DNA of 48,000 nt, taken from contig CACHIS010000004.1 of assembly GCA_902579925.1 (NCBI GenBank), forward strand, positions 1-48,000. Reading direction: 5' to 3'. The position numbers and the translations under genes are program-made. Shown here in pieces: positions 23,924 through 33,147 of this stretch (position 1 is the stretch's first letter; each line of letters begins with the position of its first letter). Origin of the DNA: an uncultured Pelagibacteraceae bacterium. GTDB lineage: Bacteria; Pseudomonadota; Alphaproteobacteria; Pelagibacterales; Pelagibacteraceae. The notes beneath the pieces are model-generated. The model saw only the letters and a program-made list of their open reading frames with translations. It did no database searches and was not told where the DNA came from.

Positions 23924-25090
23924 ATGAGTTTTTTGGTTAAAAATTACAGTAGAAAGAAAATTTCCTTCAAAAGAGGTAAGGGTGCCTATCTTTACACTAC
24001 AAATAATACTAAATATTTAGATTTTGTTCAAGGGATTGCGGTTAATTGTTTGGGTCACGCTAATCCAAAATTAATAAAAACAATAAAAGATCAATCAAAA
24101 AAACTTTGGCATGTATCGAATGCATTTCAGATTCCAGAGGGAGAACAATTAGCAAAAAAATTATGCCAAAAAACTTTTGCAGACTATGTAATGTTTCAAA
24201 ATAGTGGGGCAGAGGCCACAGAAGCTGCCATTAAGGTTGCTAGAAAATATTTTTATTCTATAGGAAAACCACATAAAAATAGAATTTTATGTGTGAAAAA
24301 TTCTTTTCACGGAAGAACAATTGCAAGTATTTTTGCTAGCGGCTCAAAAAAAATGACAGAAGGTTTTGGTCCAAAAGTCCCTGGATTTGATCATTTTATT
24401 TTTGGAGATCACAAATCTTTAAAAAAAAAGATTAGCAAAAATACAGCTGCGATTATGGTTGAAAATATAATGGGTGAAGGAGGCATTAAGGTAATTCCAG
24501 ATTTTTGTTTAAGAGAGTTAAGAAAACTATGTAACAAAAAAAAAATTTTACTAATAGCGGACTCAGTTCAAGACGGGGTTGGAAGATCAGGCGATTTTTT
24601 TGCATTTGAACGGTCTAAAATTAAGCCTGACATAGTGCCGATCGCCAAAGGTATTGGAGGTGGTTTCCCTATTGGAGCAGTTTTAATGAATAAAAAGGTT
24701 GCAGCAGGAATGACACCAGGGTCTCATGGCTCTACCTTTGGAGGAAACCCTTTGGCTATGGCAGTTGGTAATACAGTTATGGATATAGTTTCTAGTAAAA
24801 AATTTTTAAATAATGTAAAAAATTCTTCTAAATACTTAATTACGAATTTGAATTTAATTAAAGAAAAATATCCCAAAATAATTAAAGAAATAAGAGGAAG
24901 AGGCTTGTTAATTGGAATTCAACTTTATAAAGATCAATCAAAGTTTATTCAGAAACTATTGGATTATAAATTATTAACTATAAGAGCAGCTGAAAACGTT
25001 GTACGTATTTTACCTCCACTAAATGTTAAAAAGAGTGAATTAGATCAAGCATTAAAAATTATCGATAAAGTTTGTATAAAATTGAAATAA
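23924..25090 (+). CDS. argD: Acetylornithine aminotransferase
   Basis: ArgD is a PLP-dependent class III aminotransferase that makes N-acetylornithine in arginine synthesis and may also act on succinyl-diaminopimelate. The 388-residue protein has GIAVNCLGHANP, FQNSGAEATEAAIKVAR, FHGRTIASIFASGS, the acidic segment LIADSVQDGVGRSGDFFAFE and the PLP lysine in IVPIAKGIGGGFPIGAV. GSHGSTFGGNPLA and GRGLLIGIQL are also typical. DSVQDGVGR replaces the usual DEVQTGMGR. It is followed one base later by argF. Confidence 0.94.
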   Translation: MSFLVKNYSRKKISFKRGKGAYLYTTNNTKYLDFVQGIAVNCLGHANPKLIKTIKDQSKKLWHVSNAFQIPEGEQLAKKLCQKTFADYVMFQNSGAEATEAAIKVARKYFYSIGKPHKNRILCVKNSFHGRTIASIFASGSKKMTEGFGPKVPGFDHFIFGDHKSLKKKISKNTAAIMVENIMGEGGIKVIPDFCLRELRKLCNKKKILLIADSVQDGVGRSGDFFAFERSKIKPDIVPIAKGIGGGFPIGAVLMNKKVAAGMTPGSHGSTFGGNPLAMAVGNTVMDIVSSKKFLNNVKNSSKYLITNLNLIKEKYPKIIKEIRGRGLLIGIQLYKDQSKFIQKLLDYKLLTIRAAENVVRILPPLNVKKSELDQALKIIDKVCIKLK

Positions 25091-25091
25091 G

Positions 25092-26021
25092 ATGAAACAT
25101 TTTATAAATTTGAAAGATATTCCATCGAAAGATCTTAAAAAAATTTTAATAGATGCCAAAAGAAGAAAGAAGGCGCGAAAAAAGCTAAATAATCTTGAAT
25201 ATGATAAAGGCATACCTTTAAGAGGTAAATTATTAATACAAATGTTTGAAAAATCTAGTTTGAGAACAAGATTGAGTTTTTATTTAGCGATAAAACAGCT
25301 TGGCGGCAGTACTTTAACACTTAGACCGGATGAACTACATTTATCAAAAGGAGGTGAAAGTATTGAGGATACTGCAAAAATATTGTCAAATTTTGGTAAT
25401 GCTTTCATGCTAAGAACAGATAAAGATATAAAGTTAGAGGAATTCAAAAAATATATATCTATTCCAATTATCAACGGATTGAGTCCGTCTTCCCATCCAA
25501 CACAAATTTTATCAGATATATTTACAGTTGAAGAGATTAAGAAAAAACCAATATCAAAATTAAATATTACTTGGATTGGGGACTCTAACAATGTTTTAAA
25601 TTCTTTAATTGCTGCTTCAATTAAATTTTCTTTTAAGTTGAAAATTGGTTGTCCAAAAAATTACCGACCTCATCAAGATATTACAAATTATATAAAAAAA
25701 AATAAAAATAAAATTTACATTTATAGCGACCCAAAAAAAGCTGTGAGTGGTGCTGATGTTATTTTTTCAGATAAAGTAATATCGATGAATGATAGAGTTG
25801 AAATAAATAAAAAATTAAGTTTTTTCAAACAATTTAAGATTAATAAAAAATTGATGAGTTTTGCTAAAGAAGATTGCATTTTTCTTCATTGTTTACCAAG
25901 AGGAAGTGAGGTAGATGATGAGGTTTTTTTAAGCAAACAATCTAAAGTTTGGCAACAAGCAGCTAACAGAGTTCATGTTCAAAAATCTATACTACTTTAT
26001 TGTTTTGGAAAATTAAGGTAA
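25092..26021 (+). CDS. argF: Ornithine carbamoyltransferase
   Basis: ArgF makes citrulline from ornithine and carbamoyl phosphate. The 309-residue protein has the carbamoyl-phosphate loop FEKSSLRTRLSF (SxRTR), the LSKGGESIEDTAKILSNF block, SSHPTQILSD (family HPxQ), TWIGDSNNVLNSLI and the ornithine-side loop FLHCLPRGSEVDDEVF. Length is normal. It forms an operon with argD (1 bp gap). Its 3' end overlaps the cytochrome c gene on the opposite strand by 9 bp. Confidence 0.95.
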   Translation: MKHFINLKDIPSKDLKKILIDAKRRKKARKKLNNLEYDKGIPLRGKLLIQMFEKSSLRTRLSFYLAIKQLGGSTLTLRPDELHLSKGGESIEDTAKILSNFGNAFMLRTDKDIKLEEFKKYISIPIINGLSPSSHPTQILSDIFTVEEIKKKPISKLNITWIGDSNNVLNSLIAASIKFSFKLKIGCPKNYRPHQDITNYIKKNKNKIYIYSDPKKAVSGADVIFSDKVISMNDRVEINKKLSFFKQFKINKKLMSFAKEDCIFLHCLPRGSEVDDEVFLSKQSKVWQQAANRVHVQKSILLYCFGKLR

Positions 26022-26555
26022 GGGCAGTGGATTGTCAGAATTTTCGTTTAAATATAAAATAACTGATGCTCTATCTTTTTCTTTTCTTAATCCGGCAAAA
26101 GCCATTTTTGTACCTTTAATCCATTTAGCTGGTTTTATTAAGTAACCATTAAGTTCTTCAAAGGTCCATTCTTTTTCATATCCAGCGAGTGCTTTAGAAT
26201 ATTTATAATCATCTACAGCTCCTACTTTCCTGCCAACAACATTATACAAAGCAGGGCCTATATTGTTTTTTCCACCTTTAACGATTGAGTGACAAGCTGC
26301 ACATTTTTTAAAAACCTTTTCGCCAGTTGTGAGATCACCCATGGACATCAAAGCAGCGATATCAATTTTGTCCTCAGTTACTTCCAAATTTGATTGTGTT
26401 GATGAAGTGACAGCCTGCACCACATCTGGCGCATAACCTGGAGTTTTTGGTTTTTCTACATAAAAAATGACGTCTGAAAGCTTACTTATACCAATTATGA
26501 GTAAAGCAACCATTAATACAGCAGCAATTATTTTGTTTAATTCAAAAGAATCCAT
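26013..26555 (-). CDS. Membrane-anchored cytochrome c (CycM-like)
   Basis: A 180-residue c-type cytochrome. Residues about 8-30 form an uncleaved signal anchor (IIAAVLMVALLIIGISKLSDVIF), then a Pro-rich linker, a heme motif CAACH at 85-89, and the distal methionine probably in KGTKMAFAGL near 150. This matches the class I cytochrome c552/CycM type that links the bc1 complex and the terminal oxidase in Alphaproteobacteria. CycM next to kdsB and pheA, as here, is a familiar alphaproteobacterial order. The 108 bp to kdsB is AT-rich and would hold both divergent promoters. Confidence 0.88.
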   Translation of the reverse strand: MDSFELNKIIAAVLMVALLIIGISKLSDVIFYVEKPKTPGYAPDVVQAVTSSTQSNLEVTEDKIDIAALMSMGDLTTGEKVFKKCAACHSIVKGGKNNIGPALYNVVGRKVGAVDDYKYSKALAGYEKEWTFEELNGYLIKPAKWIKGTKMAFAGLRKEKDRASVILYLNENSDNPLPLP

Positions 26556-26663
26556 TTATTAAAAATTATTTTGAACATATAGCATTATAAATATAAAATT
26601 GCTTATATTTTTAATGTACAATTTTGCCTCTATTTATATTGTGTTAATAAATCGAAAACACCC

Positions 26664-27398
26664 ATGAAGACATTAGTTATAATCCCATCAAGGTTGTCAG
26701 CCACAAGATTACCAAGAAAACCTTTGTTAAAAATTAATGGGTTATCTATGATTTCACACGTTTTTAAAAAGGCTCAAGATGCAAATATTGGTGAGGTAAT
26801 TGTTGCTGCTGAGGATAAAGAAATTGTTGATGATGTAAAAAAAAATGGTGGTGAGGCAATAATAACAAGTAATAGCCATCAAACAGGAACTGATAGAATT
26901 TATGAGGTGATAAAAAAACTCAATAGGACTGACGTAGAATTAGTGATGAATCTTCAAGGCGATGAACCGCTAATAAATCGAGAAGATATCAGAAATTTGA
27001 ACAAACAAATGATAAATTCTGGTTATAATTTAGGTACCCTAGCTTCTAAAATTGAAAATGAGGAAATGTTTAAAAGCCAAGATATAGTAAAAGTCATAAC
27101 TGATGATAGTTTAGACTTATCTCATTTTCCTTTAGCATTAAAGTTTTTGAGAAAATCTGAAAAAAGTACAAAAAACATTTATCATCACTTAGGAATTTAT
27201 TGTTATCATTTAGAGACTTTAAAAAAATTTGTGTCTTTAAAGCAGTCTTCTAATGAAATTAAAAATAGACTAGAACAATTAAGAGCATTAGACAACAATA
27301 TAAATATTAATGTTGCTCTTGCAAAATCTCCATCAATAGGGGTAGATACTAAAGAGGATTATATGGCTATAAAAAAAATAATGGAATATAAGTCATGA
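26664..27398 (+). CDS. kdsB: 3-deoxy-manno-octulosonate cytidylyltransferase
   Basis: KdsB activates KDO as CMP-KDO for LPS core synthesis. The 244-residue protein opens with IIPSRLSATRLPRKPLLKINGLSMI, the nucleotide-binding signature of the family. It continues with VVAAEDKEI, SNSHQTGTDRIYEV, VMNLQGDEPLI (metal-binding DEP region), YHHLGIYCYHLETL and LEQLRALDN. ATG 26664 gives the expected start. It overlaps pheA by ATGA, so both are one transcript. Confidence 0.95.
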   Translation: MKTLVIIPSRLSATRLPRKPLLKINGLSMISHVFKKAQDANIGEVIVAAEDKEIVDDVKKNGGEAIITSNSHQTGTDRIYEVIKKLNRTDVELVMNLQGDEPLINREDIRNLNKQMINSGYNLGTLASKIENEEMFKSQDIVKVITDDSLDLSHFPLALKFLRKSEKSTKNIYHHLGIYCYHLETLKKFVSLKQSSNEIKNRLEQLRALDNNININVALAKSPSIGVDTKEDYMAIKKIMEYKS

Positions 27399-28234
27399 TG
27401 AGTAAAATTTATTTTCAGGGAACTTTTGGAGCCTATTCGCATTTAGCCGCTTTATCAATAGATGCTAATGCTGAAATTGTTCCTTGTAAAACCTTTGATG
27501 AGTGTTTTGTAAAAGCTTCAAAAGATTCAAATTCAAAAATTATAATTCCAGAGTCTAATAGGATTACAGGAAACATTGGAATAGAATATTTAATATTTGA
27601 ATATAGATTAAATATTTATGCAGAATATTTTCAAAAAATAGAACATAATCTTTTAGGTTTACCAGGAACAAAAGTTTCTGAAATTAAAGATATTTATTCT
27701 CATGCCCAAGCACTTTCACAATGTTCAAAATTTATAAAATCTAATGGCTTTATTGAACATGTTAGAGCAGATACTGCTGGATCTGCAGAGATGATTTCAA
27801 AAGTTAAAAACAAAGAGAAAGCAGCTATTGCCTCTTCATTAAGTGCTAAAACTTATAATTTAGAAATAATAAAAAAAAATATTGAAAATGAAAAAGGAAA
27901 TTTAACAAGATTTTTAGTGATGGGAAAGGATATTTTACAGCCAGAGTTTAGTAATAAGAAGTATATAACTTCTTTTTTATTTAAGTTAAAAAGTAAACCT
28001 GCAGCTCTATACCAGTCACTTGGTGGGTTTGCAATCAACGGTGTAAATCTGACAAAGTTGCAAAGTTACCCAGAAAAAAATTCATTCGATTCTTTTTTCT
28101 TTTTGTGTGATCTAGATGGTCATATAGAAGATCCTAGAGTTCAAAAATCATTGGAGGACTTAGGGTTGCATTGCCAAGATTTTCACGTCCTAGGTGTTTT
28201 TGAAGCTGACAAACAAAGAGAAATTAAGAGATAA
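27395..28234 (+). CDS. pheA: Prephenate dehydratase
   Basis: PheA converts prephenate to phenylpyruvate for phenylalanine. The 279-residue protein has the dehydratase part: YFQGTFGAYSHLAAL at the start, PESNRITGNIG (family PIENS..G), HAQALSQC, DTAGSAEMI and the catalytic TRF in NLTRFLVMG. A C-terminal ACT domain from about 195 (SFLFKLKSKPAALYQSLGGFAINGVNLTKLQSYP) should bind phenylalanine for feedback control. It has no chorismate mutase part. It is the second gene of the kdsB-pheA operon; two in-frame ATGs sit side by side at 27395 and 27398. Confidence 0.94.
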   Translation: MMSKIYFQGTFGAYSHLAALSIDANAEIVPCKTFDECFVKASKDSNSKIIIPESNRITGNIGIEYLIFEYRLNIYAEYFQKIEHNLLGLPGTKVSEIKDIYSHAQALSQCSKFIKSNGFIEHVRADTAGSAEMISKVKNKEKAAIASSLSAKTYNLEIIKKNIENEKGNLTRFLVMGKDILQPEFSNKKYITSFLFKLKSKPAALYQSLGGFAINGVNLTKLQSYPEKNSFDSFFFLCDLDGHIEDPRVQKSLEDLGLHCQDFHVLGVFEADKQREIKR

Positions 28235-28240
28235 CTTTTC

Positions 28241-28270
28241 TTGTAGATAAAAAATTATTACTGTTATAAT
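28241..28270 (+). promoter_or_regulatory. Sigma-70-like promoter of the SRP RNA gene
   Basis: TTGTAG (28241-28246) and a perfect TATAAT (28265-28270) are separated by 18 bp. The first base of the predicted SRP RNA stem is 8 bp downstream of TATAAT, a normal start distance. Confidence 0.7.
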
Positions 28271-28277
28271 AGTTTTT

Positions 28278-28361
28278 GGAGGCTAGAGGTGGATGCTGCT
28301 TGAACCCGACCAGATCTTAACGGAAGCAATCGTAGAGACAGTTTTTCAGGTTCTAGTCTCC
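28278..28361 (+). ncRNA. ffs: SRP RNA, small 4.5S type
   Basis: The RNA partner of Ffh in co-translational membrane targeting. The transcript folds into one long hairpin. Outer strands GGAGGCTAGA and TCTAGTCTCC pair almost fully, and the conserved apical region is visible: ACCCGACCAGATC, then ACGGAAGCAATCG, corresponding to the GNAR-type tetraloop GGAA region and asymmetric loop that bind Ffh. The location directly before dnaX is common in Alphaproteobacteria. The length is about 84 nt. The ends are inferred from pairing and the promoter. Confidence 0.87.
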
Positions 28362-28375
28362 TAGATTTTATTAAA

Positions 28376-30043
28376 ATGGATAATAATTTAAAAGTATTAG
28401 CTTTAAAGTATAGACCACAAACATTCGACGATTTGATTGGTCAAGAGGTTGTTGCTGAAACTATAATAAATTCAATTAAAGCTAACAAAGTTCCAAATGC
28501 ATATTTATTTACAGGGATTAGGGGAATTGGAAAAACTACTATTGCTAGAATTGTTGCAAAAATGCTCAATTGCACTAATGGAATTGAAAATAAATGCCAA
28601 GTTAAATGTGGTAATTGTGAAGCCATAACCAGTTCTAATCATATAGATGTATTGGAAATGGATGCAGCTAGTAAAACGGGAGTAGATGATGTAAGAGAAT
28701 TAATTGAATTTTCAAGGTATGGACCAACTTCATCAAAATATAAAATTTTTATCATTGATGAGGTACATATGCTTAGTAAACAAGCATTTAATGCTCTGTT
28801 AAAAACACTAGAAGAACCTCCTAAATATTTAAAATTTATTTTTGCAACTACTGAGATTAAAAAAATTCCAATTACAGTGATATCTAGATGTCAAAGATTT
28901 GATTTATCTAGAATTAAATCATCTGAATTGTTTGAATTTATAAAAAGAATTAAGGAAAAGGAAGGTGGAAAAGTAAGCGATGATGCTTTAAAACTAATTG
29001 TAAAAATTTCAGAGGGCTCGGTAAGAGATGCCTTATCATTGTTGGATAGAGCCTTATTAACTTTAGACTCCAATAAAGAATTAGATTTAAAGTCTGCTAA
29101 AAATGTTTTTGGTTTTTTTGATAAGTCACAATTAATAGAATTATTTGAATTTATTTTAAAAGGAAACGAGAATAAAGTAGTCGAAATTTATAGGAAAATT
29201 TATGATCAAGGAATTGAGCCTAAAATTTTTATCAATGATTTTCTAGAACTGTTGTATTATTTTAAAAACGTAAATTCTTTAACCTTAGAAAGTACAAATT
29301 TTACTTTAAATGATGAAGAATTTAAAAAAATTCAATATTTATCAAACCACATAGACCCAAATGTATTAATTTTATTTTGGCAATTTACAATTTCTACACT
29401 TGAAGAATTAAACATTGTTTCGAATCAACATTTAACAATAGAGATGTTTTTAATAAGATTAATTTATTTGACCTCAATGAAATCAAAAAAGAAAATTCAA
29501 ATTGATGAGAGTTTAGATGCAAGAAATGAAATTCAAATTAAAAAGTTAGATATTGAGGAACAATCTAAAACTGTGAATCAAATAAAAAATTTTGTCCAAG
29601 AAGAAAAAATTACCCCAGAAAATCAAACCAAAGTTAAATCAGAGGAAATACTATCCATTAAATCGTTAAATGAATTAATAGATGTTTGTTCAAAAAAAAA
29701 AGAAATAAAATTAAGATATGAGCTAGAAAAAAATGTAAATCTGGTTAAGTTTGAAAAAAATTTGATTGAGATATCTTTCAATGAAAGCTTGGATAAAAAT
29801 TTTGTTAAAGATCTTTCATCTAAACTTTTTGAATGGACCAATGAAAGATGGATTATAACATTTAGTCAATTAAAAGGAGAGATGTCAGTAAAAAGTAAGA
29901 AAAATAACATTAAAAAATTATTAATTGATAAAATAAAAGAGTCTAAAATTTACCTCAAGGTATTAAAAAATTTCCCTGATGCAGAATTGGTCGATGTAAA
30001 ATTAAAAGATAATGAAAGTGATGAGGAGAAAAATAATGACTGA
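28376..30043 (+). CDS. dnaX: DNA polymerase III subunit tau (gamma/tau)
   Basis: DnaX is the ATPase of the clamp loader that also ties polymerases to the helicase. The 555-residue protein has Walker A GIRGIGKTT (47-55), four zinc cysteines (66, 74, 78, 81), Walker B IIDEVH (126-131), LLKTLEEPP and the sensor region FATTEIKKIP..VISRCQRFDL. Domain III ends near residue 372, followed by a lysine-rich linker and a tau-type C-terminal domain. An A10 run in the linker (29692-29701) could make a short gamma form. The gene starts 14 bp after the SRP RNA. Confidence 0.95.
   Translation: MDNNLKVLALKYRPQTFDDLIGQEVVAETIINSIKANKVPNAYLFTGIRGIGKTTIARIVAKMLNCTNGIENKCQVKCGNCEAITSSNHIDVLEMDAASKTGVDDVRELIEFSRYGPTSSKYKIFIIDEVHMLSKQAFNALLKTLEEPPKYLKFIFATTEIKKIPITVISRCQRFDLSRIKSSELFEFIKRIKEKEGGKVSDDALKLIVKISEGSVRDALSLLDRALLTLDSNKELDLKSAKNVFGFFDKSQLIELFEFILKGNENKVVEIYRKIYDQGIEPKIFINDFLELLYYFKNVNSLTLESTNFTLNDEEFKKIQYLSNHIDPNVLILFWQFTISTLEELNIVSNQHLTIEMFLIRLIYLTSMKSKKKIQIDESLDARNEIQIKKLDIEEQSKTVNQIKNFVQEEKITPENQTKVKSEEILSIKSLNELIDVCSKKKEIKLRYELEKNVNLVKFEKNLIEISFNESLDKNFVKDLSSKLFEWTNERWIITFSQLKGEMSVKSKKNNIKKLLIDKIKESKIYLKVLKNFPDAELVDVKLKDNESDEEKNND
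29692..29701 (+). other. A10 run in dnaX, candidate slippage site for a gamma form
   Basis: Ten A residues follow codon TCA (Ser439). The zero frame reads Lys-Lys-Lys-Glu and stays open to residue 555. A -1 shift meets TGA at 29719-29721 (product 448 residues). A +1 shift meets TAA at 29706-29708 (443 residues). Both sizes are near the gamma length of E. coli DnaX (431). Slippage itself is inference. Confidence 0.45.
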
Positions 30044-30353
30044 TTTCACAAAAATCTTAGATAAAGCAAAGGAATTAGAGGCAAAAATGAAGAAGAGCCA
30101 AGAAAAAATTAAGAAAATAAGAGCAGAGGGTATTTCAGGATCAAATTCAGTTAAAATAATTCTTGATGGTGAAGCAGAAATGCAATCAGTTGAGTTATCT
30201 GATGAAATCCTTAAAGAAGATAAAACTATTATAGAAGACTTGATTGTTGCTGCTCACAACAGTGCGAAATCACAACTTAAAATAAAAACTTCTGAAGAAA
30301 TCTCAAAAGCTACCGGAGGACTTGGAATTCCCGGTTTCAAATGGCCCCTGTAG
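30036..30353 (+). CDS. ybaB: YbaB/EbfC family nucleoid-associated protein
   Basis: A 105-residue DNA-binding protein that forms dimers and is encoded between dnaX and recR in most bacteria, as here. Seen: a long N-terminal helix (FTKILDKAKELEAKMKKSQEKIKKI), a beta strand section with VKIILDGEAEMQSVELSDEIL, and the C-terminal GGLGIPGFKWP that is a family hallmark. The frame is open upstream to 30012, but ATG 30036 has GAGGAG at 30023-30028 at good spacing and gives the normal N-terminus. It overlaps the dnaX stop by 8 bp. Confidence 0.94.
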   Translation: MTDFTKILDKAKELEAKMKKSQEKIKKIRAEGISGSNSVKIILDGEAEMQSVELSDEILKEDKTIIEDLIVAAHNSAKSQLKIKTSEEISKATGGLGIPGFKWPL

Positions 30354-30356
30354 TAA

Positions 30357-30974
30357 ATGCAAAATATTCCAGAAATAGATGAATTAGTAAAATTAATATC
30401 AAAATTCCCAGGTTTAGGTCCAAAATCTGCCAAGAGAATTGTTCTGAAATTAATTAATAATAGGGAGGAGCTTGTAAAACCTTTAGCAAAAACTTTAGCA
30501 GAAGTTTATAAAAATATAACTAGATGTAAAATTTGTGGTATTTTGAAATCATCCACCATCGAATGTAATTTTAATGACTGTAGAATAGTTAATACAAAGT
30601 ATAATAAAATTTGTGTAGTTGAAGATGTTGCGGATCAATGGTCAATTGAAAATTCAAATATATTTCAAGGTTATTTTCATATTTTAGGTGGAACTATTTC
30701 TTCAGTAGGTAAAAAAAAAGATAATCTGTTAATTAACTCTTTAGTAGAGAGGGTAAAGAAAAATAAGATTGAAGAAATTATTTTAGCTACAAGTGCTACC
30801 GTAGAAGGGCAAACAACAGCCTTTTACATACAAGATAGTCTAGCAGATATTGATGTTAAAATTACTAAATTAGCACAAGGTTTACCTGTTGGTGGTGAAA
30901 TAGAAAGCTTAGATGATGGAACACTAATTTCAGCTTTCAAAAATAGATTAAAAATTAATACAAGCTCTAATTAA
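30357..30974 (+). CDS. recR: Recombination protein RecR
   Basis: RecR acts with RecO (and RecF) to load RecA on gapped DNA. The 205-residue protein has the N-terminal helix-hairpin-helix LISKFPGLGPKSAKRIVLKL, a zinc finger region (CKICG...ECNFNDC, with wider spacing than usual), a Toprim domain (ICVVEDVADQW and HILGG) and the ATSATVEGQTTAFYI and GLPVGGEIESLDDGTL blocks. It lies 3 bp after ybaB, the usual order dnaX-ybaB-recR. Its end overlaps glcB of the opposite strand by 8 bp. Confidence 0.95.
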   Translation: MQNIPEIDELVKLISKFPGLGPKSAKRIVLKLINNREELVKPLAKTLAEVYKNITRCKICGILKSSTIECNFNDCRIVNTKYNKICVVEDVADQWSIENSNIFQGYFHILGGTISSVGKKKDNLLINSLVERVKKNKIEEIILATSATVEGQTTAFYIQDSLADIDVKITKLAQGLPVGGEIESLDDGTLISAFKNRLKINTSSN

Positions 30975-33126
30975 TTTTCTTTTTCTTAAGACGATTTAAA
31001 TGTAGAAGAGGTTCTGTATATCCGGACGGTTGATCCTTACCCTTAAAAACAAGATCACATGCAGTTTTGAAAGCCAAAGAGTTTTCATAATTATCACTCA
31101 TTTTGACATATTTTGGATCATCTTGATTTTGTTTATCTACAATCTTTGCCATGTCCTTCATTATATTTGTAACCTGAATTTTTGTTGTAACCCCATGATG
31201 TATCCAGTTTGCAATATGCTGAGAGGAAATTCTTAAAGTTGCTCTATCCTCCATTAAACCAATATTATTAATGTCAGGAACTTTAGAACAACCAATACCT
31301 TGATCTACCCATCTTACTACGTATCCCAACAAAGTTTGAGCAGAGTTGCATATTTCATTATTTATATCTTCAACAGACCAATTTGGTCTATTTGCAATAG
31401 GAATTGTTAATAAATCCTCAAGCCTTGCTTTGTTTCTTTCTAATAACTTATTGTGTTTGTCAAAAATATTTATTTTATGATAATGTAATGAATGAAGGGC
31501 TGCTGCTGTAGGTGAAGGCACCCAAGCACAATTTGCACCTGCCTCCAAGTGTCCAGTTTTTTGTTCCATCATATCACTCATCATATCAGGCATTGCCCAC
31601 ATTCCTTTACCTATTTGAGCTTTACCGGAAAATCCACACTGTAAACCTATATCAACATTGTTATTTTCATATGCTGTTATCCATTTTGATGATTTCATAT
31701 CTCCTTTTTTAATCATCGGTCCAGCCTCCATAGAGGTGTGCATTTCATCTCCAGTTCTATCTAAGAAGCCGGTATTTATGAAAAAAACTCTTTGTTTTAA
31801 AGATCTTATACATTCTTTTAAATTAGCGGATGTTCTTCTTTCCTCATCCATAATTCCAATTTTACAAGTATTCTTTTTTAAACCCAGAACTTCTTCAACT
31901 TTTGTAAAAATTAAATCAGTAAAAGCAGTTTCATCTGGTCCATGCATTTTCGGTTTAACAATATAAACAGATCCGGTTCTTGAATTATTTTTATTTTTTA
32001 AATCATGGAGTGCTGCAGCGGTAGTTATAAATGCATCCATAATACCTTCTGGAACCTCACTTCCATCACTTAAAAGTATTGAAGGATTTGTCATCAAATG
32101 TCCAACATTTCTTATGAGCAAAAGACTTCTACCATGTAGCTTTAATCCTTTTCCATTTTTTGAAATATAACTTCGGTTAGGATTAAGCTTTCTCTCAAAT
32201 AATTTTCCCTCTTTTTCAAATTCTGATTTTAAATCACCTTTCATGAGACCTAACCAATTTCGATAACATACAACTTTATCTTGAGAGTCGACTGCTGCAA
32301 CACTGTCTTCGTTATCACAAATTGTTGATACCGCAGACTCCAAAATTATATCACTAATACCTGCATGATCTTGTTGAGCAGCAAAAGCTCTGGAGTCTTT
32401 TAAAATTTCAATATGCAAATTATTATTCTTTAAGATGATTGCAATTGGATTATCATTTTCACCTCTGTGACCAATAAATTTTTTTTCATCAACTAAATTA
32501 AAATTATCAGCACCTTTTAAAGCTTTTAATTTACCGTCTTTAACCGCAAAGCCAGTTATCTTTTGCCAACTTAATCCTTTTAAAGGAAAATTGTCATCTA
32601 AAAAATTTCTGGCATATTTAATAACCATTTCACCTCTAAGGGGATCATATCTTCCTGATACACTGTCCTCAGATTGTTCAATTACATCAGTCCCATAAAG
32701 ACTATCATATAAGCTCATCCATCTCGCATTAGCTGCGTTAAGAGCATAACGAGCGTTCATAATTGGCACTACTAATTGTGGACCAGCTATGCTTGTAATT
32801 TCCTCATCAACATCTTTAGTTTCAATTTTAAAATCTGGGCCTTCTTTTTTTAAATAACCAATCTCTATCAAGAATTTTTTGTATTCATTTAATTCAATTT
32901 CTCTACCTTTATTTTTAATATGCCATTCATCTATTTTATTTTGTAGATTTTTTCTAATCATAATTAACTCTTTATTTTTAGGCGCAAGCTCATCAAGAGT
33001 TTTTTCAAAACCAAGCCAAAAATTTTCGGCTGAAATTTTTGTACCTTTTAATAATTCATTATTTACAAATTCAGATAGCTTTTTCGATACCTTGAGGTTA
33101 TTAATTTTTATGTATTCTTCTTGCAT
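30967..33126 (-). CDS. glcB: Malate synthase G
   Basis: Malate synthase condenses glyoxylate with acetyl-CoA to malate. The 719-residue length is that of the monomeric G form. Seen: VPIMNARYALNAANARWMSLYDSLYGTD near the N-terminus, NRSYISKNGKGLKLHGRSLLLIRNVGHLMTNP, KMHGPDETAFTD, the catalytic region GIMDEERRTSANLKECI and FINTGFLDRTGDEMHTSMEAGPM, and AGANCAWVPSPTAAALHSLHYH. The tandem glycine riboswitch in its leader links it to glycine/glyoxylate use, as described for SAR11. The ATG is at 33124-33126. Confidence 0.96.
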   Translation of the reverse strand: MQEEYIKINNLKVSKKLSEFVNNELLKGTKISAENFWLGFEKTLDELAPKNKELIMIRKNLQNKIDEWHIKNKGREIELNEYKKFLIEIGYLKKEGPDFKIETKDVDEEITSIAGPQLVVPIMNARYALNAANARWMSLYDSLYGTDVIEQSEDSVSGRYDPLRGEMVIKYARNFLDDNFPLKGLSWQKITGFAVKDGKLKALKGADNFNLVDEKKFIGHRGENDNPIAIILKNNNLHIEILKDSRAFAAQQDHAGISDIILESAVSTICDNEDSVAAVDSQDKVVCYRNWLGLMKGDLKSEFEKEGKLFERKLNPNRSYISKNGKGLKLHGRSLLLIRNVGHLMTNPSILLSDGSEVPEGIMDAFITTAAALHDLKNKNNSRTGSVYIVKPKMHGPDETAFTDLIFTKVEEVLGLKKNTCKIGIMDEERRTSANLKECIRSLKQRVFFINTGFLDRTGDEMHTSMEAGPMIKKGDMKSSKWITAYENNNVDIGLQCGFSGKAQIGKGMWAMPDMMSDMMEQKTGHLEAGANCAWVPSPTAAALHSLHYHKINIFDKHNKLLERNKARLEDLLTIPIANRPNWSVEDINNEICNSAQTLLGYVVRWVDQGIGCSKVPDINNIGLMEDRATLRISSQHIANWIHHGVTTKIQVTNIMKDMAKIVDKQNQDDPKYVKMSDNYENSLAFKTACDLVFKGKDQPSGYTEPLLHLNRLKKKKIN

Positions 33127-33147
33127 AGCACGTAATTATACCCCATC

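Noticed and set aside
25280-25591. 103-codon frame antisense to argF
   Set aside because: Shadow of a clear ornithine carbamoyltransferase gene; low-complexity translation.
30012-30035. Longer YbaB start
   Set aside because: The ATG at 30036 has a better-placed GAGGAG and the normal family start.
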